Numbered from the stretch's first letter, positions 41,525 through 53,569 are shown. The stretch is DNA of 64,000 nucleotides from Amycolatopsis sp. cg9 (GCF_041346945.1 NZ_CP166850.1:496001-560000); one strand, 5' to 3'. A program made the numbers and translations. Notes: a model not told the origin generated them from the letters alone.

Positions 41525-43087
41525 TCACTGGGCGGTGAAAGCGATGTTGTGCCACCCGGTCGCACCGTCGGGAACGGTGCCGGCACGCATTTCGGTCTGC
41601 GTGTACCCGCTTTTGTCGGTCGCACGGCAGACGACCTGGTGCCCGCCGGGCGCGGCGTCGAACTCGATCCACCACATACGCCAGGTTTCCAGGTTGACTT
41701 CGTGGGACAGCATGGCTTCCCGCCACGGGCCGCCGTCGATCCGCACCTCGACCTTCGCGACGCCGGTGTGCTGCGCCCAGGCGATCCCGGCCACCCGGAC
41801 CTTCCCCGAAGGGACGGTTTCGAAACCCTTCGGCGTGTCGATCCGCGATTCCGTCTTGATCGGCGCTTCCCGGCTCCAGCCGCGTTTCAGCCAATAGGCC
41901 TGCCGCGCCCGCCACGTCGTCACTTCGAGGTCGGTCACCCATTTCGTGGCCGACACGTACCCGTACAGCCCGGGGATGACCAGCCGGGCCGGGAATCCGT
42001 GTTCGATCGGCAGCGGCTCGCCGTTCATCCCGATGGCGAGCATGGCGCCGCGGCCGCGGTCCATCGCCGCGGCGACCGGGCTGCCCGACGTCCAGCCGTC
42101 CACACTGGACGAATAGAGCTGCTCGGCACCCGGGCGCACCCCGGCTTCTTCCAGCAGGTCGGCCAGGTCGACGCCGATGAAGTTCGCGGTGGACACGTAC
42201 GTGCCGCCGACCTCGTTGGACACGCAGGTCATGGTGATGGTGCGTTCGACGAGCGGGCGGTTGCGGATATCGCCGTAGCCGTAGCGGACCTCGCGGTCCA
42301 CCATGCCGTGCAGCCGCAGGCTCCAGTCTTCGGTGCGCACCTGCGGGACGGACAACGCGGTGTCCACGCGGTAGAAGTCGGCGTTGCGGGTGACGAAGGT
42401 CGGCGTACCGAGCTTCGCGAAGTCGGCGTCGGCCGGGATCATCGGCGCGGTGCGCACCGGGACCAGCCGGCCGACCGCCTCCCGCGACGAAGCCGCGTCC
42501 CGGCTGCCGGCGAGCAGCTGCCCGCCGGCGCCCGCCACCCCGGCCCCGACGACGACACCGGCGCCCGCAAGCAGGACCGTCCGGCGCGAGGAGCCGGCCG
42601 CGGGCTCGCTCACGACGTCGCGCCGGGCGAGGCGGTGCAGCAGGACGAACGCGGCGACCCCGGCGACCAGGCTGGCCAGCGGGGCGAGCAGCGCGACCGC
42701 GCCGAGATCGGGCCGGGCGTACACCGCGACCAGCCCGACCAGGCCGAACCCGGTGACCACGACGATCCCCGGCCACGGCGTGCGGCGGGAGAGCAGGCCC
42801 GCCACCGCCGCGACGGCCACCATGACGACGGCCATCCCCGACAGCAGCACGAGCTTGTCGTACGTGCCGAAGGTGCGGACCGCGAAGTCCTTGAGCTGCA
42901 CCGGGGTCAGGTCGATCGCGCCGTTGCCGACCGCGAGGTACGGCGACGCGTTGACGCCGACCAGCCCGGCGATCAGGTGGCCCGCCGCGAGGGCCGCGGC
43001 GAGCGCCACGACGCCCAGCGCCGCCGCGACCCACCGGCCCAGCCGGGGTTCGGCCGCGACCGGTCGTTCGGCAGTCGAGGTGCTCAT
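41525..43087 (-). CDS. Membrane-anchored molybdopterin-dependent oxidoreductase (sulfite oxidase family)
   Basis: A 520-residue protein. The N-terminal 160 residues have about five membrane segments and the next part a Tat-like SSRRTVLLAGAGVVVGAGVA. The sulfite-oxidase fold follows: VRTEDWSLRLHGMVDREVRY, the Mo-ligand Cys in TMTCVSNEVGG, LYSSSVDGWTSGSPVAAAMD, GEPLPIEHGFPARLVIPGLY and WARAR-like DLEVTTWRARQAYWLKRGWS. A C-terminal dimerisation domain ends the protein (TGWHNIAFTAQ). The catalytic domain should face outside. It may repair or reduce sulfoxides, or oxidise small substrates. The gene lies between RskA and the fasciclin gene in one direction. Confidence 0.9.
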   Translation of the reverse strand: MSTSTAERPVAAEPRLGRWVAAALGVVALAAALAAGHLIAGLVGVNASPYLAVGNGAIDLTPVQLKDFAVRTFGTYDKLVLLSGMAVVMVAVAAVAGLLSRRTPWPGIVVVTGFGLVGLVAVYARPDLGAVALLAPLASLVAGVAAFVLLHRLARRDVVSEPAAGSSRRTVLLAGAGVVVGAGVAGAGGQLLAGSRDAASSREAVGRLVPVRTAPMIPADADFAKLGTPTFVTRNADFYRVDTALSVPQVRTEDWSLRLHGMVDREVRYGYGDIRNRPLVERTITMTCVSNEVGGTYVSTANFIGVDLADLLEEAGVRPGAEQLYSSSVDGWTSGSPVAAAMDRGRGAMLAIGMNGEPLPIEHGFPARLVIPGLYGYVSATKWVTDLEVTTWRARQAYWLKRGWSREAPIKTESRIDTPKGFETVPSGKVRVAGIAWAQHTGVAKVEVRIDGGPWREAMLSHEVNLETWRMWWIEFDAAPGGHQVVCRATDKSGYTQTEMRAGTVPDGATGWHNIAFTAQ

Positions 43088-43156
43088 CGCACTCCTGTTC
43101 AGAGTCTGGTGGTCGGGGCTTGGCGCTCCCCGCCGGCTGGTGATCAGGGGCCGCAT

Positions 43157-43241
43157 GCGCCCCAATGTGGCGTTCGGTGCGTCCAGCGCACCCAATGTGG
43201 CGTTCGGTGCGTCCAGCGCACCCAACGCCACATTGGGGCGC
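43157..43241. repeat. Palindrome with 30-bp tandem repeat (CCCAATGTGGCG family)
   Basis: An 18-bp arm GCGCCCCAATGTGGCGTT (43157-43174) is inverted at 43224-43241. Between them a 30-bp unit starting CCCAATGTGGCG is exactly duplicated (43161-43190 and 43191-43220). It fills the 177-base gap between the anti-sigma gene and the oxidoreductase gene, so it may separate or attenuate their transcription. Confidence 0.85.
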
Positions 43242-43264
43242 GTCCGGCGCTCCCTGTGGTCAGG

Positions 43265-43963
43265 TCAGGTCAGGTCGATCCGGGCGACCGCCGGCGTCGT
43301 CGGGCCGGGAGAACCGCCCGCGGGCTCGACCGTGATCCCGATCCGGTCGACGCCCGCCGGGAGGCCGGTCGCCATGGGCCGCATGCGGTCCGGTGACTCC
43401 GGCTGCATCAGCCCGGCCGAGTGCGCGCCGCCCTTGCCGATCAGCCACACCTGGTAGACGTGCGCCGCGTCGAGGGCCGGCAGCCCGGACGCGAGCAGGA
43501 CGGCCTGGTTGCGGCTGCGGGAAACCACGAGCGTCGAGCTGCCCTCGCCGGTTCCCTGGATCGCCGTGGCGTCCGGGGCGGCCAGCACCGGGTCGGCCTT
43601 CTGCTGCGGGACGGTGGTGGTCTGCACGCCGGCCACGACCACCGCCACCACGGCCGCCGCGGCGGCCCCGAACAGCGCGATGCGCAGCTGCCACGTTTTG
43701 GCACGGCTGAGCTTGCGCACCACCGGCACTCTCGGCGGGAGCTGGCGGGTGCGGGCCACGTCGGCGAGCACGACCAGCTTCAGCTCCGGTGGCGGCGTCA
43801 CCCCGGCGGCCACGCCGAGCCGGGCGCCGGTCGCGCGCAGCTCGTCGACCTCCTGCCGGCAGGCGGGGCACTCCCCGAGGTGCCGTTCGAACTCGGCCCG
43901 GTCCACATCGGACACGGCGTCGAGCGCGTAGGCCCCGGTCAGCGTGTGCAGCTCGGCGGTCAT
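43265..43963 (-). CDS. rskA: Anti-sigma-K factor RskA
   Basis: A 232-residue single-pass membrane protein. The N-terminal zinc anti-sigma motif is H28-x3-C32-x2-C35 (FERHLGECPACRQEVDEL). One membrane helix follows (IALFGAAAAAVVAVVVAGV, about 93-111). The extracytoplasmic RskA domain contains RNQAVLLASGLPALDAAHVY, then QVWLIGKGGAHSAGL and GITVEPAGGSPGPT. It binds SigK at the membrane until regulated proteolysis releases it. ATG overlaps the sigK stop by four bases. Confidence 0.93.
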   Translation of the reverse strand: MTAELHTLTGAYALDAVSDVDRAEFERHLGECPACRQEVDELRATGARLGVAAGVTPPPELKLVVLADVARTRQLPPRVPVVRKLSRAKTWQLRIALFGAAAAAVVAVVVAGVQTTTVPQQKADPVLAAPDATAIQGTGEGSSTLVVSRSRNQAVLLASGLPALDAAHVYQVWLIGKGGAHSAGLMQPESPDRMRPMATGLPAGVDRIGITVEPAGGSPGPTTPAVARIDLT

Positions 43964-44556
43964 CGGTCCACCCCCAGGCAGTCACGCAGCCGGATCAGGC
44001 CGTCGCGGATCCGGGTCTTCACGGTCCCCGGCGCCACCTTCAGCACCTCGGCGACCTCGGGGTAGGTGTAGCCGTTGTAGTAGGCGAGCACGATCGACTC
44101 GCGCTGCAGGTCGGTGAGCGCGGACAGGCACTGCCGCACCCGCTGCTGGTCCAGACCGGCCAAAGTGGACTCGGTGACCTCGTCGAACGGCCGCCGCACG
44201 TCCATCCGCCCCGCCCGGTCTTCGCGGTCGAGGACGGCCTGGTGCGAGCGCACGCGGTCGACGGCCCGGCGGTGCGCGATCGTCAGCACCCACGAGAGCG
44301 CGCTCCCGCGCTCCGGGACGTACCTCGCGGCCTTGCGCCACACCTCCACCAGAACCTCCTGAGCCACTTCCTCGGCTTGCGCGTGGTTGCGCAGCACGCG
44401 CGTCACCAGCCCGAGCACCGGTCCGGCGACGAGGTCGTAGAGCGACGAGAACGCCGTCTCGTCCCCCGCCGCCACCCGTCGCAGCAGTTCCTCGGCGCTC
44501 GGCGGGGGCACCGGTGTCTCCCCCGGATGCAGCCGTAGCCGTCCACGTTCACCCAT
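43960..44556 (-). CDS. sigK: ECF RNA polymerase sigma factor SigK
   Basis: A 198-residue ECF sigma factor. Region 2: FSSLYDLVAGPVLGLVTRVL, HAQAEEVAQEVLVEVWRKA and GSALSWVLTIAHRRAVDRVR. Region 4: LTDLQRESIVLAYYNGYTYP then EVAEVLKVAPGTVKTRIRDG. ATG 44556 follows GGAGG. Coupled to rskA. The fasciclin and oxidoreductase genes downstream and the SigK-like promoter at 41475 indicate an envelope redox regulon like that of mycobacterial SigK. Confidence 0.93.
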   Translation of the reverse strand: MGERGRLRLHPGETPVPPPSAEELLRRVAAGDETAFSSLYDLVAGPVLGLVTRVLRNHAQAEEVAQEVLVEVWRKAARYVPERGSALSWVLTIAHRRAVDRVRSHQAVLDREDRAGRMDVRRPFDEVTESTLAGLDQQRVRQCLSALTDLQRESIVLAYYNGYTYPEVAEVLKVAPGTVKTRIRDGLIRLRDCLGVDR

Positions 44557-44726
44557 GTCCGGCAACCTCCACGTCACCCACCACGCCCTCCGGCCTCGAC
44601 AGGGGTTCGCGGCTGGACGGCGGCGCGGACTGGTGCGCAGTAGCCCTTCCCACCCGGAAGGCCCAACTCCGGGGCCTCGACCCATCCGGTGGCCGAGCGG
44701 CTCCGAAGGGCTTGTGCGTAGGTGCG

Positions 44727-46426
44727 TCAGAAGGCCGGCGGCTGGGCGTCCCAATGGCGAACGGCCGGATCCTTGATCGCCGCCAGGCGCTCGAGCCAGT
44801 GCACGACGTCGTACTCGACGTTCGTGGGGCCCTCGGCCCGAAGATGCCTGATCCGCTCGTGGAGCGCGAGGTCGGGGATCCGGCCGGAGAAGAACAGCAC
44901 CGGACCGCCGTAGCTCCGGCGGAAACAGGCGAGGTCGTCGATGCCCGCGTCGTTGTCCGCGCCGCGGCAGAAGTCGGAAAGCACGGCGTCCGGGGTGGCC
45001 GGCGAAAACGACACGGCGTCCCGGTGGGTCACCACGTCCAGCTGGACTCCGCACGCGGAGAGGTACGCGGCGAGGTCCGTGTTGTTCCCCGGCTGGTCGT
45101 CGATCCACACGACGTGCAGCCGACGCAGCCGGGACCGGAGCGCGAGCCCCGGTGGCAGCCGGACGCGCAGGGCCCGCGACCCCCGAAGGGACGCGGCGGG
45201 CAGGACCGGCGGCTCGACCGTCGCCAGCGGGCGACGGCGCAACTGCTCCACCAGGCGGTCGCTGGGCCCGTCGATGCTCCTGAGCAATGCCACGAAGTCC
45301 CGGTCCGCGGCGAGGGCCGGGAACTCGCCGGGCAGCTCGCCCTCCAGCTCGGCCAGCGACTCCGGGCCTCGAGGCGGACGGAGCCCCTTCGCCCCGAACA
45401 CCACCGCCCAGCGGTCCTGGTCCAGCTCGCCGCCGTCCCTCACCCCGGCCCGGTACTCGTGGTAGGTCAGGAACTCGCTGATGACGTCGGCGTGGCGCGG
45501 GTTGGCCAGCAGTCGGTAGAAACCGGGGTAGAAGTGCTGGAGCAGGATCACCTTGACCAGGTTCTCCAGGCCGACCTCGTTCCAGGACCGGTTGAGGTGG
45601 TACTCCAGCACGAAGCTGTTGATCAGCCGCTTGATCCGCCGCGGGTTGCGGCCGGAGCGCGCGATGATCACGTCCTTCAGCGACTCGCCGAACAGCCCGC
45701 CGGTGTGCGAGCGGGCCAGGTAACCGTCCACCAAGCGGGTCGCCTGTTCCACCGAAGGGACCGGGATGCGGTAGCTGATCTGGACGATCTTCTCGAGGTA
45801 CTCGACCGCGGCCGCCGGTTCGGCGACGCCGGCGGACTCGCGCACCGGTCCAGGTCGTCGACGAACACCACCAGCAGCCGGCCGCCGCCCGCGGACCCGC
45901 CCTTGGCCAGCCACGCCCCGAACGCGTCCCGCAGGACCCCTTTGATCTCGTTGCGGGCCTGGGCGTCCAGCGACATCCGCTGCCACATCTCGTCGACGAC
46001 CCGCCCGACGCCGAAGAAGCTGGCCAGTGCGAGACCGGCACCGCGCACCACACCGAACAGGTGGGCCCGCCGGGACATCGACCGCAGCGCGCGCCGGAGG
46101 ACGTTGCGGTCGAACCGCAGCAGCACCGACTTGATCAGGCCCTCCAGCGCGCTCGCACGGCCTGAGGTCCACGCGTTGAACCACACCGCCGACACTCCGG
46201 GCTCGTGGGCCAGCGTCGCCTCGAGCCGGTGCATGAGGCTGCTCTTGCCCATGCCCCACGCGCCGTCGACGGCCAGTGTGAACGGCGCGGCGCCGCGGGA
46301 GGCGACGATGAGGTCGGCGAGGCCGCGGGCCACCTGGGTGACCTCCAGCAGGTCGTCGTCGGTGCCGTCGCCGACCGGCGCGTCGTTGAGCACCACGAAG
46401 TGCCGCTGCCTCGGGGGTGTGGCCAC
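44727..46426 (-). pseudogene. KAP-family P-loop NTPase fused to a receiver-like domain, frameshifted
   Basis: The 5' part (from ATG 46426) has KAP features: ADLIVASRGAAPFTLAVDG, Walker A GAWGMGKSSL (about residue 55), a helical insert and Walker B LLVVFVDDLDRC. Directly after DDLDRC (near 45845) this frame degenerates. The conserved sequence resumes in another frame as VRESAGVAEPAAAVEYLEKI and goes on through GRNPRRIKRLINSFVLEYHL to 44727. Homologues usually have about 40 residues between these blocks, so an internal deletion that also shifts the frame is likely. The C-terminal 130 residues form a receiver-like domain (LHVVWIDDQPGNN, DAVLSDFCRG, GGPVLFFSGRIPD). An assembly error cannot be excluded. 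Confidence 0.75.
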
Positions 46427-46518
46427 GAAACCTTTCTACCGCCATTCGTCGGCTCGATGAACGCCGCATCACACTGCGTGAGAAAGTGCCCGTTCGGCCA
46501 CGCCGGCGGTGACCTCCG

Positions 46519-46543
46519 ACACTTCTTGATCACCCCGAAGTGT
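46519..46543. promoter_or_regulatory. Inverted repeat ACACTTC-N11-GAAGTGT
   Basis: Perfect 7-bp arms at 46519-46525 and 46537-46543 in the 207-base region between the KAP gene and the SsgA-like gene, 91 bases before the latter. Candidate operator or promoter element. Confidence 0.4.
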
Positions 46544-46633
46544 GAAAGTTTTTCGGAACGCTGGGCGTTGAACTCACTATGCGTTATCCCTGGAACAAGC
46601 CGAAGTTAACCGACGAGTAGCAAAGGCGGTCCG

Positions 46634-47047
46634 ATGACCGACCCGCACAGCGTGACCAGCGCCCGCATCGACTTCGCCCTGCGCACCTTCGGGGCCGGCC
46701 CGCGGCCGGTGCCCGCCGAGCTGGAGTACGACACCCGCGACCCGTACGCGGTCGCCGTGGTGCTGCACGCCGGCCCGAGTGCGGTCCGGTGGCTGTTCGG
46801 CCGCGATCTGCTGGCCGACGGCCTGCTCGCCCGGTGCGGCGACGGCGACGTCCGGATCGGCCCGGCCGGCGACCCCGCCCTGGTCGTCGTCGAGCTGAAC
46901 TCCCCCGACGGCGCCGCCGTGCTCGAGGCGCCCGCGAAGGAGATCGCGGCCTTCCTGGACCGGACCTACGACGTCACACCGGCCGGCAGCGAGAGCGACT
47001 GGTTCGACTTCGACACCGAGCTCGAAAAACTCTCCTACCAGGACTGA
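46634..47047 (+). CDS. SsgA-family sporulation/cell-division protein
   Basis: A 137-residue SsgA-like protein. Family landmarks: PVPAELEYDTRDPYAVAVVL, VRWLFGRDLLADGL, GDGDVRIGP, VVELNSPDGAAVLEAPAKEI and FLDRTYDVTPAGSE. SsgA-like proteins steer septum placement and spore-wall formation through FtsZ. A gene of this family marks a mycelial actinomycete. ATG 46634 starts the homology. It is followed after 13 bases by an acyl ligase-like gene in the same direction. Confidence 0.92.
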   Translation: MTDPHSVTSARIDFALRTFGAGPRPVPAELEYDTRDPYAVAVVLHAGPSAVRWLFGRDLLADGLLARCGDGDVRIGPAGDPALVVVELNSPDGAAVLEAPAKEIAAFLDRTYDVTPAGSESDWFDFDTELEKLSYQD

Positions 47048-47060
47048 GTACCGTCCCCGG

Positions 47061-48422
47061 GTGAGCTTCTTCCTGACGAAGGTCCTCGCCGCGCTCGAAG
47101 ACGGCGGTGACCGCCCCCTGTTCATCCAGGATGGCGTCACGACGTACCACCAGGCCCGCGACCGGCTCCACCGGCTGCACGCGGGCCTCGGCCGGGCCGG
47201 GGTCGTCGCGGTCGACCTCCGCAACCGGCCGGAGACCGTCCTCGTGCAGCTCGCCGCCCTCCTGCGCGGGGCGACCGTCCTGCTGGTCCCGGCCTCCGCA
47301 CCGGACGGGCCGCGCTACCCGGGCGTGACCACCGTCGTCACCGACCGCCCGCGGCACTGGCCCGGCGAAGACGTCCGCACCCTCGACGACCTCGACGGCG
47401 AGCCCGAGCCGCTCGACCCGCCGGAAACGGTCAGCCTCCTCTTCCCCACCGGTGGCACCACCGGCACCCCGAAGCTCATCCGCCACAGCGGCATCTACGA
47501 CGGCATGGCGCACATCTTCGCGCCGTCCCCGGACGGCCCGGGCCGCACGCTGCTCGTCGCCCCGATGACGCACATGACCGGCAACGCCACCGTGCTCGGC
47601 GCGCTCCTGCGGCGCGACACCGTCGTGGTGCACGACGGCTTCGACGCGGGCGCGGTCCTCGCCGCGATCCAGGAGCACCGGATCGACACGCTCTCGCTGA
47701 CCCCGCCGCGGCTGGCGGCGCTCCTCGACCACCCGGCGCGCGAGACGACCGACCTCGGCAGCGTCCGCTCCCTGTCCCTCGGCGCCGCGCCGCTGCCGCC
47801 GCACCGGCTCGCGCAGGCGCTCGACGTGTTCGGGCCGGTCGTCGGCCAGGGGTACGGCCTCACCGAAGCCCCGATGATCGCGAGCATCTCCGCCGCCGAA
47901 CTGGTCGACCGCCCGGAGCGGCTCGGCTCGGTCGGCCGGATCGTGCCCGGCATGGAAGCCCGGCTCACCGCCGGCGGCGAGGTCGAAGTGCGCGGCCTGG
48001 CCATGATGGACGGCTACCTCGACGGCCCGGCGGTCGGCGCCGGCTGGCTCCGCACCGGCGACCTCGGCCGGTTCGACGACGAGGGCTACCTCTACCTGCT
48101 CGACCGCGCGGACGACGTGGTCGTGGTCGGCGAGCACGGCACGAAGATCCCCACGACCGTCGTCGAACACGCCATCGCGACGCATCCCGCGGTCGCCGGT
48201 GCGGCCGTTTTCGGCGTCCCCGGCCCGGACGGGCAGCTGCTGCACGCCGTCGTCGTCGCCACCGGGCCGATCGGCGCCGACGAGGTCCGGGCCCACGCGC
48301 GGGCGGCCTTCGGCCGGGAGCACTACGTCCCGGCCGGCGTGGACTTCGTCGACGCGCTGCCGCTCACCGAGGTCGGCAAGGTCGACAAGCGCGCACTCGT
48401 TCAGCTCGTGACGGCGCCGTAG
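47061..48422 (+). CDS. AMP-dependent acyl-CoA synthetase/ligase family protein
   Basis: A 453-residue, rather short member of the ANL superfamily. P-loop [18 protein letters not shown] (about 135), motif [11 protein letters not shown] (about 273), [20 protein letters not shown] (about 332) and the C-terminal catalytic Lys in [14 protein letters not shown] are all present, so it should be active. Substrate pocket residues do not suggest a named acid. GTG 47061. Possibly co-transcribed with the SsgA-like gene. The 3' end overlaps ilvD by 22 bases. Confidence 0.88.
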   Translation: MSFFLTKVLAALEDGGDRPLFIQDGVTTYHQARDRLHRLHAGLGRAGVVAVDLRNRPETVLVQLAALLRGATVLLVPASAPDGPRYPGVTTVVTDRPRHWPGEDVRTLDDLDGEPEPLDPPETVSLLFPTGGTTGTPKLIRHSGIYDGMAHIFAPSPDGPGRTLLVAPMTHMTGNATVLGALLRRDTVVVHDGFDAGAVLAAIQEHRIDTLSLTPPRLAALLDHPARETTDLGSVRSLSLGAAPLPPHRLAQALDVFGPVVGQGYGLTEAPMIASISAAELVDRPERLGSVGRIVPGMEARLTAGGEVEVRGLAMMDGYLDGPAVGAGWLRTGDLGRFDDEGYLYLLDRADDVVVVGEHGTKIPTTVVEHAIATHPAVAGAAVFGVPGPDGQLLHAVVVATGPIGADEVRAHARAAFGREHYVPAGVDFVDALPLTEVGKVDKRALVQLVTAP

Positions 48423-50092
48423 GACGACGACCGGACCAGCTTCGCGTACTTCCCGAGCACCCCTTCCGGGAACTTGTTCGGCAGCGGCTCCCAGCCCTCG
48501 CGCCGGCGGGCCAGCTCGGCCGCGTCGACCAGCAGGTCGATGCTGCGCGCCTTGATGTCGACGGCGATCCGGTCGCCGGTGCGGACGAACGCGATCGGGC
48601 CGCCGTCGACCGCCTCCGGGGCGACGTGGCCGATGCACAGGCCCGTGGTGCCGCCGGAGAACCGGCCGTCGGTCAGCAGGAGGACGTCCCGGCCGAGGCC
48701 GGCGCCCTTGATCGCCGCGGTGATCGCCAGCATCTCCCGCATGCCGGGGCCGCCCTTCGGACCCTCGTAGCGGATGACGACGACGTCGCCCGCTTCGATC
48801 CGGCCTTCGTTCAGCGCCGCCATCGCCTCCTGCTCGCGCTCGAACACGCGCGCCGGGCCTTCGAAGTTCGCGGTGTCGAACCCCGCGGACTTCACGACGG
48901 CGCCCTCGGGCGCGAGCGAGCCGCGCAGGATGGTGATGCCGCCGGTCGGGTGCAGCGGGTTGTCCAGCCGGCGCAGGACTTCGCCGTCGATCGGGTCCGG
49001 GTCCAGCTCGGCGAGGTTCTCCGCGACCGTGCGGCCGGTGACCGTCAGCGCGCCGCCGTGGATCAGGCCTTCGTCGAGGAGGGCCTTCATCAGCACCGGG
49101 ATGCCGCCGTGGCGGTCGATGTCGTTCATGACGTACTTGCCGAACGGCTTCAGGTCGCCCAGGTGCGGGACGCGGTCGCCGACGCGGTTGAAGTCGTCGA
49201 GGGTCAGCTCGACCTTCGCCTCGTGCGCGATGGCCAGCAGGTGCAGGACGGCGTTGGTCGAACCGCCCAGGGCCATCACGACGGTGATGGCGTTCTCGAA
49301 CGCCTCCCGCGTGAGGATGTCCCGCGCGGTGATGCCCTTTTCGAGCAGCCCGACGACCGCTTCGCCCGAGAGGTGCGCGTAGTGGTCGCGGCGGCGGTCC
49401 GCGGACGGCGGCGCGGCCGAGCCCGGCATGCTCATCCCCATCGCCTCGGCGGCCGACGCCATCGTGTTCGCCGTGTACATGCCGCCGCAGGCGCCTTCGC
49501 CGGGGCAGATCGCGCGCTCGATGCGGTCCAGGTCGTCGGTCTTGAGCCGGCCCGCGCGGCACGCGCCGACCGCCTCGAAGGCGTCGATGAGCGTGACGTC
49601 CTTCTCGGTGCCGTCGGTGAGCTTCACCCAGCCGGGGGCGATCGTGCCCGCGTAGAGGAACACCGACGCGAGGTCGAGGCGCGCCGCGGCCATCAGCATG
49701 CCCGGCAGCGACTTGTCGCAGCCGGCCAGCAGGACCGAGCCGTCGAGCCGCTCGGCCTGCATCACCGTCTCGACGGAGTCCGCGATGACCTCGCGCGAAA
49801 CCAGCGAGAAGTGCATGCCGTCGTGGCCCATGGAGATGCCGTCGGACACCGAGATCGTGCCGAACTGCAGCGGGTAGCCGCCGGCCGCGTGCACGCCTTC
49901 CTTCGACGCCTGCGCGAGCCGGTCCAGCGACAGGTTGCACGGGGTGATCTCGTTCCACGAACTGGCGACGCCGATGATCGGCTTGCGCCAGTCGCCGTCC
50001 CCCATCCCGACGGCGCGGAGCATGCCCCGGGCGGGGGCCGCCTCGATCCCGTCGGTCACCGTGCGGCTGCGGGGCTTCGGGTCGATCGTCAT
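48401..50092 (-). CDS. ilvD: Dihydroxy-acid dehydratase
   Basis: A 563-residue IlvD, which dehydrates 2,3-dihydroxy-isovalerate and -methylvalerate in branched-chain amino acid synthesis. Motifs: [19 protein letters not shown] with one Fe-S Cys, [18 protein letters not shown] with the second, [20 protein letters not shown] with the third, and [20 protein letters not shown] with the catalytic Ser near the C terminus. Full length. ATG 50092, divergent from the DapB-like gene. Stand-alone ilvD is usual in actinomycetes. Confidence 0.96.
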   Translation of the reverse strand: MTIDPKPRSRTVTDGIEAAPARGMLRAVGMGDGDWRKPIIGVASSWNEITPCNLSLDRLAQASKEGVHAAGGYPLQFGTISVSDGISMGHDGMHFSLVSREVIADSVETVMQAERLDGSVLLAGCDKSLPGMLMAAARLDLASVFLYAGTIAPGWVKLTDGTEKDVTLIDAFEAVGACRAGRLKTDDLDRIERAICPGEGACGGMYTANTMASAAEAMGMSMPGSAAPPSADRRRDHYAHLSGEAVVGLLEKGITARDILTREAFENAITVVMALGGSTNAVLHLLAIAHEAKVELTLDDFNRVGDRVPHLGDLKPFGKYVMNDIDRHGGIPVLMKALLDEGLIHGGALTVTGRTVAENLAELDPDPIDGEVLRRLDNPLHPTGGITILRGSLAPEGAVVKSAGFDTANFEGPARVFEREQEAMAALNEGRIEAGDVVVIRYEGPKGGPGMREMLAITAAIKGAGLGRDVLLLTDGRFSGGTTGLCIGHVAPEAVDGGPIAFVRTGDRIAVDIKARSIDLLVDAAELARRREGWEPLPNKFPEGVLGKYAKLVRSSSYGAVTS

Positions 50093-50206
50093 CGTGGGCC
50101 TCCGATACGACGTCCGGACGAACTGCATGCTACCAACGTCCGGGCGGTCCGCTGGGCGGAACGAATCCCTTCCCGGACCCGCGCGAACCGGCGAAAACTC
50201 GGCGAA

Positions 50207-51286
50207 ATGATCGCCACAGTGGTGTGGGGCACGGGCAACGTCGGCCGTGCGGCAATCCGGGCCGTCGACGCCCATCCGGCGCTGAAGCTCACCGCGGTGC
50301 TCGTCCACGACCCGGCGAAGGTCGGCAAGGACGCGGGCGCGCTGGCCGGGCTCGACGTCGAGCTGGGGGTCGAGGCCACCGACGACGTCGAGACGGTGCT
50401 GGCGGCGAGCCCGGGCGCCGTGGTCTACGCCGCTTCCGGTGACGTCCGGTTCGACGGCGCGTTCGCCGACGTCGTGCGGGCGGTCCGGGCGGGCGCGGTC
50501 GTCGTGACGCCGGCGCTCTACCCGCTGTACGACCAGCGCAACGCGCCGCCGGAGCTGCGCGACCCGGTCCTCGCCGCGATCGAAGCGGGCGGCGGCTCGC
50601 TGTTCGTCTCCGGCGTCGACCCCGGCTGGGGCAACGACGTGCTGCCGCTGCTGATCAGCGGGCTCGGCACGGACGTCGACGTCATCCGCTGCCAGGAGAT
50701 CTTCGACTACTCGACCTACGAGCAGCCCGACTCCGTCCGGTACCTGGTCGGCATGGGCCAGCCGATGGACTACGACCCGCCGATGCTGATGACCGGCGTG
50801 CCGTCGATGGTGTGGGGCGGGCAGGTCCGGCTGATCGCGCGCGGCCTCGGCGCCGAGGTGACCGAGCTGCGCGAGACGCTCGACCGGCGGCCGCTGGAGG
50901 AAACCGTGTCCACGCGGACCATGGGTGAGTTCGAGAAGGGCACGCAGGGCGCGGTGCGATTCGAGGTGCAGGGCATCGTCGACGGCGAGCCGCGGATCGT
51001 CGTCGAGCACGTCACCCGCATCCACCCGTCGTGCGCGCCGGACTGGCCGGCGCCGCCCAGCGGGGACGGCGCCCACCGCGTGATCATCGAAGGCCGGCCG
51101 CGGATCGAGGTCAGCGTCGAAGCTTCCGACGAAGGGGAAAACCGGTCCGCGGGCGGCAACGCGACCGCCGTCGGCCGGCTCGTCGGCGCCATCGACTGGC
51201 TGGCCGGCGCGGAACCCGGTCTCTACGACGCACTCGACGTCCCGCTGCGCCCGGCAGCCGGCAAGCTCGGAAGGAGGCGCTCGTGA
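50207..51286 (+). CDS. DapB-like NAD(P)-dependent dehydrogenase (diaminopentanoate dehydrogenase type)
   Basis: A 359-residue Rossmann enzyme. It begins [20 protein letters not shown] (nucleotide site), with [40 protein letters not shown] and [20 protein letters not shown]. This set is found in a DapB-like family that includes amine dehydrogenases and uncharacterised mycobacterial proteins, not in genuine dihydrodipicolinate reductases. ATG 50207. The stop overlaps the next gene by four bases (GTGA). Substrate unknown. Confidence 0.82.
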   Translation: MIATVVWGTGNVGRAAIRAVDAHPALKLTAVLVHDPAKVGKDAGALAGLDVELGVEATDDVETVLAASPGAVVYAASGDVRFDGAFADVVRAVRAGAVVVTPALYPLYDQRNAPPELRDPVLAAIEAGGGSLFVSGVDPGWGNDVLPLLISGLGTDVDVIRCQEIFDYSTYEQPDSVRYLVGMGQPMDYDPPMLMTGVPSMVWGGQVRLIARGLGAEVTELRETLDRRPLEETVSTRTMGEFEKGTQGAVRFEVQGIVDGEPRIVVEHVTRIHPSCAPDWPAPPSGDGAHRVIIEGRPRIEVSVEASDEGENRSAGGNATAVGRLVGAIDWLAGAEPGLYDALDVPLRPAAGKLGRRRS

Positions 51287-51768
51287 ACATCGACATCCCC
51301 GAGGGCAAGGACCCGATCGGGTACGTGTGGGGCGAGCTGGTGCCCGGCATCGGGATCGCCGCTTCGCAGTTCTCGCTGGCGGTGTACGAGCACACCACGC
51401 TGGGGCTGCGGGAGTTCGAGGCCGCGCGGCTGCGGATCGCGCAGATCAACGGCTGCGTCTTCTGCCTCGACTGGCGGACCGAGCGCGACGGCGTGAAGGT
51501 CGAAGAGGAGTTCGCCGACGCGGTCCTGGAGTGGCGCACGACGGACCGCTTCGACGAGCGCACGCGGCTCGCGGCGGAGTACGCCGAGCGGTACACCCTG
51601 GACCACCACAACCTGGACGACGAGTTCTGGAAGCGGATGTCCGCTTGCTACAGCCAAAAGGAGATCGTCGAGCTGAGCATGAGCCTCGGCGCGTGGCTGG
51701 CGTTCGGGCGCCTGAACCACGTCCTGGGCCTGGACGTCGTCTGCGTCCTGCCGTCCCACCGGTCGTGA
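51283..51768 (+). CDS. AhpD/carboxymuconolactone decarboxylase-like protein
   Basis: A 161-residue helical protein with the redox pair CVFC in [17 protein letters not shown] (about residues 54-57) and a downstream helix containing [20 protein letters not shown] and LNHVLGL, as in AhpD-like peroxidase-reducing proteins. GTG 51283 follows AAGGAGG and is coupled to the dehydrogenase gene. The stop codon lies inside a terminator palindrome. Confidence 0.85.
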   Translation: MNIDIPEGKDPIGYVWGELVPGIGIAASQFSLAVYEHTTLGLREFEAARLRIAQINGCVFCLDWRTERDGVKVEEEFADAVLEWRTTDRFDERTRLAAEYAERYTLDHHNLDDEFWKRMSACYSQKEIVELSMSLGAWLAFGRLNHVLGLDVVCVLPSHRS

Positions 51769-51792
51769 GGGGCGCTTCGGCCCCTCACGACC
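51761..51792. terminator. Bidirectional terminator palindrome (GGTCGTGAG family)
   Basis: GGTCGTGAGGGG (51761-51772) pairs perfectly with CCCCTCACGACC (51781-51792). The TGA stop of the AhpD-like gene (51766-51768) is part of the left arm. It separates that gene from the convergent cholesterol oxidase gene. Confidence 0.8.
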
Positions 51793-51798
51793 TTCGGG

Positions 51799-53480
<1,682 letters not shown>

Positions 53481-53569
53481 ACTCAGTGGTGCAGACAAGT
53501 CGACATATACCCGCTAGTAACATCCGGGGTTTTGCGGGGGTTCCGCTGAATGGGCCATGATGGACGACT

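Noticed and set aside
43161..43220. Two exact 30-bp repeats, considered as a CRISPR remnant
   Set aside because: The units are directly adjacent with no spacers and part of a larger palindrome. No cas gene is present.
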